Shown here piece after piece: positions 33,875-45,551 of a stretch of DNA of 64,000 bases. The stretch covers positions 12,152,001 to 12,216,000 of the forward strand of contig CM075940.1 in NCBI GenBank assembly GCA_038030265.1. Reading direction: 5' to 3'. The notes beneath the pieces were generated by a model. The model saw only the letters and a program-made list of their open reading frames with translations. It did not search any database and was not told the DNA's origin. The position numbers and the translations under genes were made by a program. How positions within the stretch are numbered: the stretch's first letter is position 1; the number at the start of each line of letters is the position of its first letter. Source of the DNA: Corythucha ciliata (lineage: Eukaryota > Arthropoda > Insecta > Hemiptera > Tingidae).

Positions 33875-34400
33875 CGGTCTCGCTCATGAGTGGTTGGTCT
33901 CGGTCTCGCTCATGAGTGGTTGGTCTCGGTCTCGGTATCGATCATGAAAAGTCGAGTGGACGACATCCGGGCGAAAAAAGGTAATTCTCTTCGACTGTTA
34001 CCTTTTCTCGGGTCGTTCCCTCTACACAAGTCCGAAATCAATCATCACTCTCTTGTCACTAAAAACAAATTCTTCTAATAGTTGGTCTGCGAACAGCAAT
34101 AGTGATGTGCTATATTTCATGCTCGACTATTTTTTGTTTTAATGTCGGCAACACAACTGACGTTACCTTTATCAATTTCAATTTATTTACCTTTATTTTG
34201 GTAATTCAGTTGACGAATGATCCTCCGTACTAAAAATTCCTTTACAGAACGTCGCTTTTCATACGATCACCCACTCAAACTTCATTATGTACATAATTAT
34301 AAGTTTGAACAGATTTCGTATCGTAGGTAGGTATAAATGAAATTTATGCCATGAAACTTGTTTTATTGTAAAATAAACTCCTTTAAAAATTAGTCCAGTC
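33875..34400 (+). repeat. Inner long inverted repeat, left arm
   Basis: Pairs in reverse complement with 38150-38640: shared blocks include AATTCTCTTCGACTGTTACC, GACAAGTGT-type and GATGTGCTATATTTCATGC, then CAACTGACGTTACC. It differs by a few substitutions and indels. It suggests an earlier element of about 4.8 kb with long terminal repeats inside the 7.1-kb composite. Confidence 0.75.
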
Positions 34401-34862
34401 AATGAATGATGAAAAACGAGTGTAGACGACGTGGTCGGTTTAGTGATTTTTTATTATTCCGCTTTGTTTGGGGTAGTTAGGAGGTAAACATACTAAAAGT
34501 CCCCGGACGTCCGATGTGACCGGGCTGCTGGAGACCACCGGGAAGGTCACTTGTTTCGGTTTTTCCTAATTATGTCGGACCCCACACTTCGTAGCGCCAG
34601 GACTTCTTCTAGAAATACACAGGGCGGAAGGGTTTAAGTGTAAAGAAAAAAATTGGGTAAAATTAGACCTCATTTGCGATCGAAAACACCCCATAACCCA
34701 TGGTCTGAAAATCAAAACCCTTCGAGGTATGATTTTGCTAGCATCTTTTTAAGATAACACCATTTTCCTGGACAAAATGCGAGTAACTCGCTTCCGAGCT
34801 GACATTCTACAAATTTTGACGATGGATTTGGGAAGAGCACTCTTTCCTGTCAGGACTATCTA

Positions 34863-34967
34863 TTTCCGTCAAAAAATAACTGTTTCCGTGTCCTCGGCAG
34901 TTCCTCAAATTTTGTTTCCGTCAAAAAATAACTGTTTCCGTGTCCTCGGCAGTTCCTCAAATTTTTG
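34863..34967 (+). repeat. 52-bp tandem duplication within an inverted repeat arm
   Basis: TTTCCGTCAAAAAATAACTG begins at 34863 and again at 34915, identical over about 50 bp. A single inverted copy lies at about 35694-35740, and the flanking CTTGTCCATACTAAATC block is also inverted at about 35640-35660. Confidence 0.85.
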
Positions 34968-35852
34968 CGAAACAGGATTTTTTTTTTTTTTCAATGAAAG
35001 TCAATCACCACTTGTCCATACTAAATCTCCGCCTATCGACTTTCGATGGAACTGAAAAACAAATCATGCTCAGCGTCATGAAAACCTCACCCGAGGTGGT
35101 CCATTAAATGTAACTGACTGTGAACTTCTACCAGAGGATCAATCAAATGTCGCTCCGGCAGCTGGCTGTCGAATAAAGTGTATTTCTCTTTCACGAAATT
35201 CGACGTTTTCAGTTAATTTGCGATTATGCGACAAAAATTACCACTTGGTGTGACTATTTACTTTTATTAACAATGTCTGCCAAATAATCGCTAATTTACT
35301 GAAATTCGTAGTAGTGAAATGCACTCTATTCGACAGCGACGACAGCCAGCTGCCGAAACGATATCTTTTGATGCTTAGGTGAGCGTTAACATTCAGTTAC
35401 AATCCAAGGACCGCTTCAGATGATGTTTTAATTATTTTTCGCACGTTGAAATTCGCAAGGATTGCTTGAATTTACAGGTCAAAACAAACGATTTTGAATA
35501 GAAAAATCACTCTTTAAAAAAAAAAAAAAAAAAACTGTCATTTCTGCCGAAAAATCGCCAACTAATTAAATAAATGCTCATGAGTAATTTTGAAAGGGAC
35601 ACGTTGAAGAAGTTTTTCTGATCCATCGAAAGTCGATAGACGGAGATTTAGTATGGACAAGTGGTGATTGACTTTCATCGAAAAAATAAAAATTCCTGAT
35701 TCGAGGACACGGAAACAGTTATTTTTTGACGAAAATGTGAATAATAACAGGTGCAAAAATTCATTTGTTTTGCTCTCTTTCTTGAGAAATCCAAGCTCTG
35801 GCACAGGAAAAATTAAAATAATATTGCATTTGAAGAATAAACAACAAATAAA

Positions 35853-36398
35853 GATTATGTGCGACGAAGAATTTTTTTGGATTTAGGGTTATGGAAATTT
35901 TGGTGTTTGAGGAATGAAGACTGCGTGATTGATGATTCAGGGATTGTGTGGAGGACCACACGATACTTCCATGTTCCCGTTTTTGGCGTTCATCAATAAT
36001 GCATACAAAAATAAACAAGAAAACTTCCATGGCCGTATCAATTTTTTCAGTGCTCCGACCCCTCCTATTTCATGCTGGTTAAAGGGTAACATGGGCGCTC
36101 GAGTTTTATTTCGCATTTTTCTACTAACGCGCCCAAGTTACCCTTTAACCAGCATGAAATAGGAGGGGTCGGAGCACTGAAAAAATTGATACGGCCATGG
36201 AAGTTTTCTTGTTTATTTTTTATTTATTTATTTATTTTTTTTTTGTATGCATTATTGATGAACGCCAAAAACGGGAGCATGGAAGTATCGTGTGGTCCTC
36301 CACAAAATCCCTGAATCATCAATCACGCAGTCTTCATTCCTCAAACACCAAAATTTCCATAACCCTAAATCCAAAAAAATTATTCGTCGCACATAATC
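35853..36398. repeat. Large near-perfect palindrome
   Basis: Arms 35853-36098 and 36129-36398 with a 30-bp loop (36099-36128). Inner edges are GGGTAACATGGGCGC and GCGCCCAAGTTACCC. The right arm is longer mainly because of an expanded TTTA/T-run near 36213-36245. Frames on the two arms mirror each other and are not genes. Confidence 0.9.
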
Positions 36399-37245
36399 AA
36401 TAATCAACCCTCAGCCCACATCGACTAATCTTCAATTACTGACCCTTATCCATCAACGACTATAAGCATCAATCGTCCCTCAATTTTCAATCCTCCTTCA
36501 ATCATTCGTCTTCGTTCTTTCATACAAAAAATAAAAAAAAAGTTTAGAAAATAGTCCAAAGTAAAGCCAATAAGAATACTTGGGTCGAAAAAGGGCGATT
36601 TTAGGACCTTCGACCATTTTAGAACAACAATTTCGATAGGCTGTAGCCCGTTCCGCATTTGTCTTGGAAAACTTAATTTAATGCTCAACAAGTTTTGTGA
36701 GAGAAGATTTTCCTCGAAAGTAACTCATTTTCGAGATATCTAGAAGAAACTAAAAGATGTGCCAAAACCTTTCGGGTTTTGGGCTGCCAAAAATTTACCA
36801 CACTTCCATTCCCGCAGGGAACATGGAAGTAAAAATTTAATAAAATGGACGAAGAGGTGTGCGAATTTAGGGCGTCTGCAGGTTTTTTTATTTTTTTGTT
36901 TTTATGTGTTGGACATGGTCCATGAACACCCTCACATTAGCAATCGAAGATGTCGACGGAACTTGCAATTCCACTATGGAAACTCAAGTTCCGTTGTTTT
37001 TGAAAAAAAAAAGAAAAAAAAAGTGAAGTAGAAGCTGAGAAATAACAGTTTTTCGTTGAAAAATACAGTTGCGCCTAAAAATCACTAAAAAAATTATTAC
37101 AATCACCAACAACCAATTATTACAAAAAGAGATAGGCCATTATCCGAATAGGACTTTTTTATCCCATTTTTGGTGTACTATTACCCAATTTTTTTTTTGC
37201 TGCTCAAAACCAACCACCCTGTATAATACCAATATTGTAGTGGGA

Positions 37246-38000
37246 AAAATGGCATAGTTTCGTCACTTTTGAGAGGTAATCTGGTGGAACTCACAAGCCT
37301 TAAAGCGGGGCAAATTCTTGCTTTATTGGTCAGCCAGAGTCTGAATTTGAAGCATTGGAGGAGCTATTAATAAAACGTCGAGCGTTTTCAGCCGGAGGAC
37401 AACACCTGTAACATTCAAAATGGCTTAATTTCGTCACTTTTGAGAGGTACTCTGGTGCAACGTACAAGCCTTAAAGCGGAGCAAATTCTTGCTTTTTTGG
37501 TCAGCCAGAGTCTAAATTTGAAGCACTGGAGGAGCTATTGATAAAACGCCGACCGTTTTCATCCGGAGGACGATCTTACAAGCCTTAAAGCGGGGCAAAA
37601 TCTTGTTTTATTAGTCAGCCAGAGTCTTAATTTGAAGCCTCAGCCGAAGGACAACGCCTCACCACCTGTAAGGGTCAAAATGGATTAATTTCGTCACTTT
37701 TGAGACGTACACTGGTGCAACTTACAAGCCTTAAAGCGGGGAAAAATCTTGTTTTATTAGTCAGCCAGAGCCTAAATTTGAAGCACTAGAGGAGCTATTA
37801 ATTAGACGTCGATCGTTTTCAGCCGGAGGACGATCTTACAAGCCTTAAAGCGGGGCAAGTTCTTGCTTTGTTGGCTCCAGAGTCTAAATTTGAGGCATTT
37901 GGACGTCGTGCGTTCTCAGCCGGAGGACAACATCTGTAACATTCAAATTCGCTTAATTTCGTCGCTTTTGAGAGGTACTCTGGTGCGACGTACAGAAGCA
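37246..38000 (+). repeat. Tandem repeat, unit about 171 bp, four to five partly deleted copies
   Basis: AAAATGGCxTAxTTTCGTCA begins units at 37246, 37417 and 37677, and a diverged unit begins near 37945. Units share ACAAGCCTTAAAGCGGGGCA, GTCAGCCAGAGTC and TTTTCAGCCGGAGGACAAC. Intermediate copies are truncated. Confidence 0.85.
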
Positions 38001-38149
38001 TGAATTTTGTACCGGATGATAGAGAGGATAATTACATACAGAATCTTATCAAAGAGATGAAAAAAGAGTATGAGATGCCTAGCATGTTTTAGCTTAATAT
38101 TCTTTGGTTTTACAAACCTGTCTTAATTGTAAGTTCCGTGAGGTGAATT

Positions 38150-38640
38150 GAAGAATATTGCGTGACGAATACTTTAAATCCTTCATTAGATAGGTTGTAT
38201 ACAATTGAGGCACTTACAATATGAATAATTCCAGAAACAAAACACACATTCGAAAGGAGATTGAGTCTTTTTGAGCTATGTTGTCACACTGATGTTCTGG
38301 ATAGGAATTTTCAATACGGAGGATCATTCGACAACTGAATTGCCAAAATAAAGGTAAATAAATTGAAATTGATAAAAGAAACGTCAGTTGTGTTGCCAAC
38401 ATTACAATACAAAATAGTCGAGCATGAAATATAGCACATCACTATTGCTGTTCGCAGACCAACTATTAGGAGAATTTGTTTTTAGTGACAAGAGAGTGAT
38501 GATTGATTTCGGACTTGTGTAGAGGGAACGACCCGAGAAAAGGTAACAGTCGAAGAGAATTACCTTTTTTCGCCCCGTTGTCGGCATCCCTGAAAAGTCG
38601 GTCTCGGTCTCGAAAGTCTCGGTCTCGTCTCGAAAAGTTA
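38150..38640 (-). repeat. Inner long inverted repeat, right arm
   Basis: Reverse-complement partner of 33875-34400, ending in GGTCTCGGTCTCG blocks near 38600-38635. Confidence 0.75.
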
Positions 38641-39119
38641 AAGGCGTGAATTCAAAGTATGTGTGATATTAGTGACGAGTGATCCTACTCTCGCCTCAAT
38701 GATTACAGATGACGACGATAGATGAATTTATACCTTGCTTTCCTTACTTGGGGGCTCGTGGCACGAAGGGAAAATAGTGATACACTACTGATTAATGGCC
38801 AAAGAGCTTTGTAATTGCTCCAAAATAGAATTGTGCCTTTAAAACAATCGTCACACTGAGAACGTGACAAGGGAACAGTTGGGAATTCAACGAGATCAAC
38901 TCAAAATCTCGCACATGCCAACTCATTTAGTTCAAGCTAGAGACTTCCCTTCCCAGACACGACGAGGCAGAGGTGCACAATCCCCCCCTCATACATCAGA
39001 CCCTCATTCTCATGCTTCAATTGGCAATGTTAGTTTAAAATAAATTAAAAAAAAAAAAAAATGAAAGCGGTGTCGAGTTTGATGATAGCGGCCCAACCGC
39101 GGCGGTTTCAAACGCAAAA

Positions 39120-39279
39120 TTAGGGTTCCCTTGCACTAAGCAGCTTGGCCGCGGCAGTCAGTTGGCTGCTGTGCAGTTGGGCTTGTTCTACTGGACGCCC
39201 CCGCCTGGAAATCTTTGCTGCCTAGTGCGCGGGCAGCCATAGGTTGCAATTTATTTCACCGGCCACCCGGGAACCCTAA
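39120..39279. repeat. Small inverted-repeat element (160 bp)
   Basis: TTAGGGTTCCC at 39120-39130 and GGGAACCCTAA at 39269-39279 form the ends. The interior is GC-rich with CTAAGCAGC and GCTGCCTAGTG facing each other. It looks like a MITE; no clear target duplication. Confidence 0.55.
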
Positions 39280-39676
39280 TCCTTTTTTTTATTACGATAC
39301 GAAGGCATAAAGGAGCTTTTAAGGAACGAGGCACGATGTTTGTGACACGAGACGAAGTCGAGTGCCATCATCGGTAGAGTTTGTAGTGCGATTATACGCC
39401 TCAGGATCGTATACGTTTTTTTTTTTTTTACCTTCGATCGTACAAAGCCTTTTAAAGCCAATTAGGTTCATAATTATTTAATTCAACGGTTCCGTAAAGT
39501 CTCCCATTTGCCACACAACTTCATTTCAGAGAAATGAAAAAGAAGAAACAAAAGAAGCGCGTAAGATGAAAGCGGGCTTCCCTGCCTCAATTCTTCTACC
39601 AACTCACCAACACAATCAACTGACATTGACCTTTTTGGTATATAATTTCCACGGTTCCACTCACCCTTCACCCATC

Positions 39677-39791
39677 GTTCATCGTGCTTAAAGACCTACT
39701 TTACACACGCCGTGCGGTAAAGAGTGAACTCTTTTACCGTGAACTCTTTACCGCACGGCGTGTGTAAAGTAGGTCTTTACGCACGATGAAC
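39677..39791. repeat. Hairpin with arms of about 48 bp
   Basis: GTTCATCGTGC, AAAGACCTACTTTACACACG and CCGTGCGGTAAAGAG on the left are mirrored on the right, ending GCACGATGAAC. Only a few mismatches and a short central loop. Confidence 0.85.
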
Positions 39792-41084
39792 ATCTGCTTA
39801 AACACTTCTTTAAGAATAATCTTAGGAATAGTAGATTATACGCCAAGGCAAAAAAGCGATTTTCTCGAGACCCCCCCAAAAAATCACTTTTTTGACGCGG
39901 TGTGTACAGTATTTTTTTATTAAAACATGGGCTGATTTTTCGGCCACGGCGATAAAGCGAGTGTTTTATCCCCTAGGCTCTAAAATAATCAGCTGTTTTT
40001 AAAAAAAAATAGTATCTTACATATAACGAGACACGTAAGTGCCATTTTACTTGCGAGTACTTAGTTTGGCTGGCGAGGCAAAGCCGAGTCGGCTAAATGA
40101 GATCGAGCAAGTGAATTGAGTTATGCACGATATTTTTCGCACGACAAGTGAAATAATAGTATATTTCACTACAAGTGAGGGAAGTGGAGTTTTACCTGCG
40201 AGTTGTGTTTGGCTCACGAGTCGGGGCCGAGTGAGCTAAAAACAACGAGCAGATTGAAAGCTTATTTCTCACGAGTTGTGGATATTATTTTTCGCACGAC
40301 CAACAGGTTTAATTGTCTTTCGTGCAAGTGTTCCGAGGAAATGGTAGGCTAATTGAATACAGAACTTTTTTTCACTTTCCTTCACTAGTGAGTGAAAACC
40401 TTCCTGTGTCCTTCGTTTTCGAGGGAAAATGTGAAATTATTGGCATTCTGCCTTACTTTCCTTCACTAGTGAGTGAAAAAAATACTTTTTTCACCTAGCT
40501 CATCTCTTCTAGTAAAAAATCAACTTCCCTGTTGAGGTACCTGGAAGGGGAAGTATCACTTCCCTCCCTGATCGTGCGAAAACCATCATGTATAATTCGT
40601 GAAAGAAGAAGAAATGTGCGTGTTTCCTATGATAATTTTACAAAAAGTAAATATTTTCCCATTATTTTATGTCATTTTGTGCGTTTGGGGGGTGGGGGGA
40701 TATGTCCACCCTTGGATCCACCACAGCCCGAAGGCCCATAACACAATAGCCGTCTCGGCTTGAAACAAGGTCATTTCATTGTTAAAATGTTATGTATTCA
40801 TAAATGAGCCATCATTTTTTCATTCTTTTAATTCCGAGACCGAGACCAGTCTCGGTCTCGCTCCAGAAATGATGGTCTCGTCTCGGTCTTGTGCATTACT
40901 AGTGGTGGCCACTCAATGATGTTGGGAAGGAAACCGCGAACATTGGTCAATTGAGCATATCTCCACGGGACTCATACTTTCGGCTCAAATCGAAATACTC
41001 AGAAAAAATGACCCTAAAAATCTCTCAGTTGGGCGATTTTTAGAGGAAACGGCCAAAATTTAGAAATGGATAAAACCGCGTACC

Positions 41085-41180
41085 AAGGGGTCACTCGCAG
41101 ACCTACACCTATCGGAGCCCAATCGCGGAAATCTCCAAGAGGACCCCTAAATCTCTGTATGAACAAGACATATAATTTTA
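41085..41180 (+). repeat. Foldback-like terminus next to minisatellite array A
   Basis: CACCTATCGGAGCCCAATCG and AATCTCCAAGAGGACCCC match the ends at 50735-50810 and 54966-55030 (direct) and 58285-58367 (inverted). Confidence 0.6.
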
Positions 41181-41189
41181 ACATAGCCT

Positions 41190-42960
41190 TTTCCTTATTT
41201 TAGCCACGAATTACCGCTATTTCACTTTTTCTATCCGCCAATTAGTGCTTTATGACCAGTTTAAGCCGAGAATTTATCAATTTTAGCCATGAATGAGTGC
41301 TTTTTGTCAGCTTTACCCGCAAATCAGCGCTTATTTTCTCAATTTTGGCCGCGTTTATCGTTCCTCTCAATTTCAGCCGCGGATTATCAGTTTTGTCCCC
41401 CCTCCCATAATCATGAATTGCGCATTTTCTCAACATTAGCAGCAAAGTAGCGTTTTTATACCGTGAGCGAGTTTCTTAGTTTTCCACGTGTTTTGGAACG
41501 TTCCTCAATTTTATAGCAGCAAATTAGCGATTTTTTCAACGTTCTTAGCAGGGTATTAGCACTTTTCTCAGTGTTAGCTCAAAATTAGAGTTTTCCTCAA
41601 TATTAGCCGCGAAATAGAGGGCTTTTCATAAATTAGGATTTTTTTGGTTCACCATTTGCTGTGCATGAGCGATTTTTCTCAGTTTTACCCGCGCATTAGC
41701 AGTTTTTTCACCCATTGCCATGAATTCGCGCTTTTTCTCAATTTCTGCCTCAAAAGTTGCATTCAGAAGCCGCAAATGGCGTATTTATTCAGTTTTGACG
41801 CAAATTAGAATGTTTCTCAATTTTTAGCTGTGAATTAGTACTTTTTATCAATTCAGGCTTAAAATTAACTTTAAAATCTTTTAATTTTGGCCAGACTAGG
41901 TAATCATTTATTTTCTAAATATTACCCGCAAATTAGCGGTTTTTTCACTTTTTAGCACTGCATTAGCAATTTTACATTACTTTTAGGTGTAGCATATTGC
42001 TTCTTCTCAGTTCTAGCCCGTGAATCAGCGTTGTTTTTACTTATAACCGTGCATGAATTTGCGGTTTTTCTGAATTTTAGCCACGAAGTTGCCTTCAGAT
42101 TAAAGCGCGTATTTAAATTAAAACTTTCAACACACTTTAGTCGAGAATTAGTGATGTTCCTGAATTTTAGATGTGAATTGGCGCTTTTTCTAAATTTTGG
42201 CTGCCGTAGCGTTTCCAACCCGTGCACTACCGACTTTTCTCAATATTTGCTAAGAATTGGCGTTTTTCTCAATTTAAGCTGCAAATCAGACATTTTTTCC
42301 ATTTTTAGCTGAGAATTAGCATTTTTCCCCGATTTGAACTGAAAATGAGCGTTTTTCTCAAATTTAGCTGCGCTAATTAGTGATTTTTTTCAATTTTAGC
42401 CACGAATTAGTGATTTTCTTCATTTGCATCCTCGAATTAACGTTTTTCCTCACCTATATCCGCCAATTGCAAATTAGCGGTTTCTCCTAATTTCAACTGT
42501 GGAATAGCGTTTTACGCTAATTTTGCGGCATTTTGCGGGATTTAACATCTATTCCCTTTTTTTATACGCGAAAGGGCGATTTTTCGCAATTTAATTTGTG
42601 AATTTGCCATTTTTGTCCAATTTTAACCTGAACGCGTATTTTGTTTTTTTGTCATTATAGCGTGTTTTCTCAATTTTAACCGCCGGGTTGGCCCAAAAAC
42701 AACAATTTTGCGTTGATTTCCACAATTTATTCGTAGAATAAACCGCACCGTGCACCGTGAATTAGCGATTTTTCCTCAATTTTAGTCGTGAATTTGCAAC
42801 GCGAGACCACGAATAAGCGCTTTTTCGCAGGCATAGACACGAATATTAGCGATTTTTTTTCAATTTTTTGCCGCGTCATCAAGTTGCAAATTGCCGATTA
42901 GCACTTATTGGGCTTTAAGGACTTAATGAAACTGGATACACGGTATCTTTCTCTTTTACC
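41190..42960 (+). repeat. Minisatellite array A, degenerate ~30-bp unit
   Basis: Repeats around the pattern TTTTAGCCGCGAATTAGCG plus a CTTTTTCTCAA tail, with about 60 imperfect units by eye. Unit length varies and substitutions are frequent. All frames in it are shadows of the repeat. No gene. Confidence 0.85.
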
Positions 42961-43750
42961 CGCGAATTTTCCTCAAGATATCGTGAATTTTCTCAATTTG
43001 AGCCACCTTTGCTGATATCACTTGCATCGTTATATTCTCCAGGTCGGATAAACAGGAATTTGTAGAAAGTATCCAAATCGCTGTCCTACCGTCCGACCTC
43101 TTCACATACCTACATCATAGATAACCTAAAAATCCTCATTTTTCCGTATTTAAGCTTCTCGGGCGCCCCCGCTACGCTACTTCGTGGGGTCTGAAGTCCA
43201 AGGAAGCATGGACGCACGCGGACCTTTTCGGGCTGCTTGAAGTCGAGAAAATCTGCTAAACGTAACTTCAACGAGAAACGCTCATTTTTGGAGTTTTTAT
43301 GAGGCTCTTTAGAGCGTTGGTACTAGTGCCCCTTCGTTCGCATACTTGTAGTTCGGGGGGGGGGGGGATCTATCCCCCCGTACCTATGCTCCTGGCAATA
43401 TTATGATAAGGAACTTACATACTGCTCGTTTCGGCCTCAACTTACAGGTCTTACGTTAGTGTATGGAAACGATAGGAAAATAATAATAACAATAAAAAAA
43501 AATGCTGCAAATGTTTACACATGGGTTTATTATTTATGAAATAAACAATGTTGTGCTTGAAATCACATGAAAACCGACACCCCCACACTCCTGTAATCCA
43601 AAAACCTTTGTAAACCCTTAATTATAGCTAGGGTGACCAGATTTTTCCCAGACGAAAGAAGGACCCACATTTTTATAATGGGGAAGAAGAAATATTTCGG
43701 GGGGGGGGGCTGTTGGCATTGATAGCGCCACTATTCTGCGACTGATTATA
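42961..43750. other. Intergenic, no gene recognised
   Basis: Contains G-runs at about 43356-43369 and 43700-43710, and TAGGGTGACCAGATTTTTC at about 43628, which resembles a hAT-type terminus. Nothing coding. Confidence 0.4.
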
Positions 43751-43754
43751 ATTA

Positions 43755-44640
43755 GGACATGACCAAAATTGCAAAACACAAAATTGGCTTTTGAATGAGC
43801 CAAAAAACCAAATTGGGGTTTGAAAGAGGCAAAACACAAAGTTGCCTTTTTAAGGAACCGATACAAGAAATTTGCATTTGGAGGAGCCAAAACAAAAAGT
43901 TCGGCTTCGAAAGAGCCGAAACACGAAATTGGCTTTTGAAGAATCAAAAACACAAAATGGGCATTTGAAGGAGTCAAAACACGCAATTGGCTTTTGGAGG
44001 AGCCGAAACACAAAATTGGGTTTTGAAAGAGCTAAAACACGAATTTGGCTTCGGGAGGATCCTTAACACGAAATTAGCTTTTGAAGGATCAAAAACACGA
44101 AATAGGCATTTGAAAGAGCCAAAACACAAAATTGGCTTTTGGAGGAGCCGAAACACGAAGTTGGCTTTTGAAGGTGCCAAAAACACTAAATTGACTTTTG
44201 AAGGGGCCAAAACACGTAATTGGCTTTTGAAGGTTCAAAAACACGAAATAGGCATTTGAAAGAGCCAAAACACAAAATTGGCTTTTGGAGGAGCCGAAAC
44301 ACGAAGTTGGCTTTTGAAGGAGCCAAAACACGAAGTTGGCTTTTGAAGAAGCCGAAACATGAAATTTGCTTTAGTACGAGCCGAAAAAAGAAATTGGCAT
44401 TTGGCCAAAACACAAAATTGGGTTTTGAAAGAGCCAAAACACAAAATTGGCTTTTGGAGGAGCCGAAACACGAAGTTGGCTTTTGAAGGTGCCAAAAACA
44501 CTAAATTGGCTTTTGAAGGATCAAAAACACGAAATAGGCATTTCAAGGAGCCAAAGCACTAAATTGGCCTTCGAAGGAGGCAGAACACGTAATTTGCTTT
44601 TGATGAGCCAAAACATGAAATTGTCTTTTTTTATTGGCAT
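43755..44640 (+). repeat. Minisatellite, 29-30-bp unit
   Basis: About 29 tandem units of the pattern GAGCCAAAACACAAAATTGG followed by CTTTTGAAG, with unit length 29 (some 30). Because 29 is not a multiple of three, reading frames cycle, yet stops are rare on both strands. That yields several 60-130-residue frames of repeated KPILCFGSF-type peptide. I treat these as shadows. Confidence 0.9.
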
Positions 44641-44829
44641 GGACTACTGTGATCATTAGCCATAATAATGTCATTTATGTTTAGTTTTCGGAATCATGTG
44701 CGCTGCATTAGAGGTTAAAATTTAATATTGGCTTTTTCAATAAAATCTTTGAGTATTTTATACGTGGTATTTGGCTCAGATAGTATGCTACTAAAATTGT
44801 CTAGTACAATTAGTTGAAGAATGCCTTTC

Positions 44830-45225
44830 GTGCGTTCTTATGTTTCGTTCAAAGCATAATAACATGTTCCTTAGTGTGTGGCACGTCACACGATGGGCAT
44901 AAGTTTGATGGTTCTTTACCTATTTTATGCAGGTATGCGCCACATGTGACATGAATGGAGCGCGTGCGACTGATCGTGTAAGTCTGCGCGTAAGTCTGCA
45001 CCTTGTCGGCTAAGCGGGATTGTGTGCCATCGTTCTTATGACATACCGTTTAGTGAGCATTCTTCGTCTAAGGTCCAAAGGGTACTCATTGGCTTCTGCC
45101 TGTAAAACGTTTATTGGAGTGCTAGTCAGAAGGCCCATACATGTTCGACTGCTCTTGTAATGAATTCTATCAAGCATCGAAAGCACTTTCTTAGGTTGGA
45201 CTTGAGTTAATCAAGATGGGTCGAT
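44830..45225 (-). pseudogene. LINE ORF2 C-terminal fragment
   Basis: Too broken for a long open frame, but the minus strand reads KKVLSMLDRIHYKSSRTCMG, then LLTSTPINVLQAEANEYPLD and LRRRMLTKRYVIRTMAHNP, the conserved post-RT region of LINE ORF2. Further on comes CGAYLHKIGKEPSNLCPSCD followed by TKEHVIML, the C-terminal Cys/His motif. Stops and shifts lie between the two parts. It is unrelated in orientation to the plus-strand LINE that begins 320 bp downstream. Confidence 0.65.
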
Positions 45226-45551
45226 TTAGATGCTTTGCCCTGGACTTTATCTCGTGTAAAATGTCGTTTTTATTAAGTTTTTTGATTTCCACGTTTCTTA
45301 AGCTAATAAGGATCTCAAGGATTGCTTCATAAAAATCATTAACGTTCTTTGTTAACCCACTGTACGAATCGTCATCGGTACGCGAATTAATTCCCTTTTG
45401 AGGGATATGAGGGTTGGCTGATGTCGGCTTGATATTATGCCGGGTCCTGCTGAAATCGTCGAGGGTTCTTTTGTCGGCCTCAACCGTTGAATTCGTTTTA
45501 TTCTTTTTATTATTTCATTAGAAGAGTTTTTTTTTTTTTTTTTTCGGTGCG

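Larger units (their letters stand above)
33825..40901. mobile_element. Non-autonomous hAT-type element (7.1 kb) with nested palindromes
   Basis: Left end TAGTGATGTACGAGACCG and right end (reversed) TAGTAATGCACAAGACCG form terminal inverted repeats rich in GAGACC. Perfect 8-bp flanks GTGGTGGC lie at 33817-33824 and 40902-40909. The interior has no recognisable protein. It is built of inverted repeats: 33875-34400 with 38150-38640, 34863-35060 with 35610-35735, the 35853-36398 palindrome and the 39677-39791 hairpin. It also contains a tandem array at 37246-38000. The 8-bp duplications and ends argue for hAT-type mobilisation by a transposase supplied elsewhere. Confidence 0.75.

Noticed and set aside
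35562..36403. 80-89-codon frames mirrored on both strands
   Set aside because: They are the two arms of the palindrome read in opposite directions.
39120..39130. TTAGGG as a telomere-type repeat
   Set aside because: Occurs once and is part of a short inverted-repeat end, not a tandem array.
41190..42960. Possible CRISPR-like array of ~30-bp repeats
   Set aside because: Repeats are directly tandem and degenerate with no unique spacers, and the genome is clearly eukaryotic.
43618..44659. Many 60-130-codon frames on both strands
   Set aside because: All are translations of the 29-bp minisatellite; frames rotate with the unit length.
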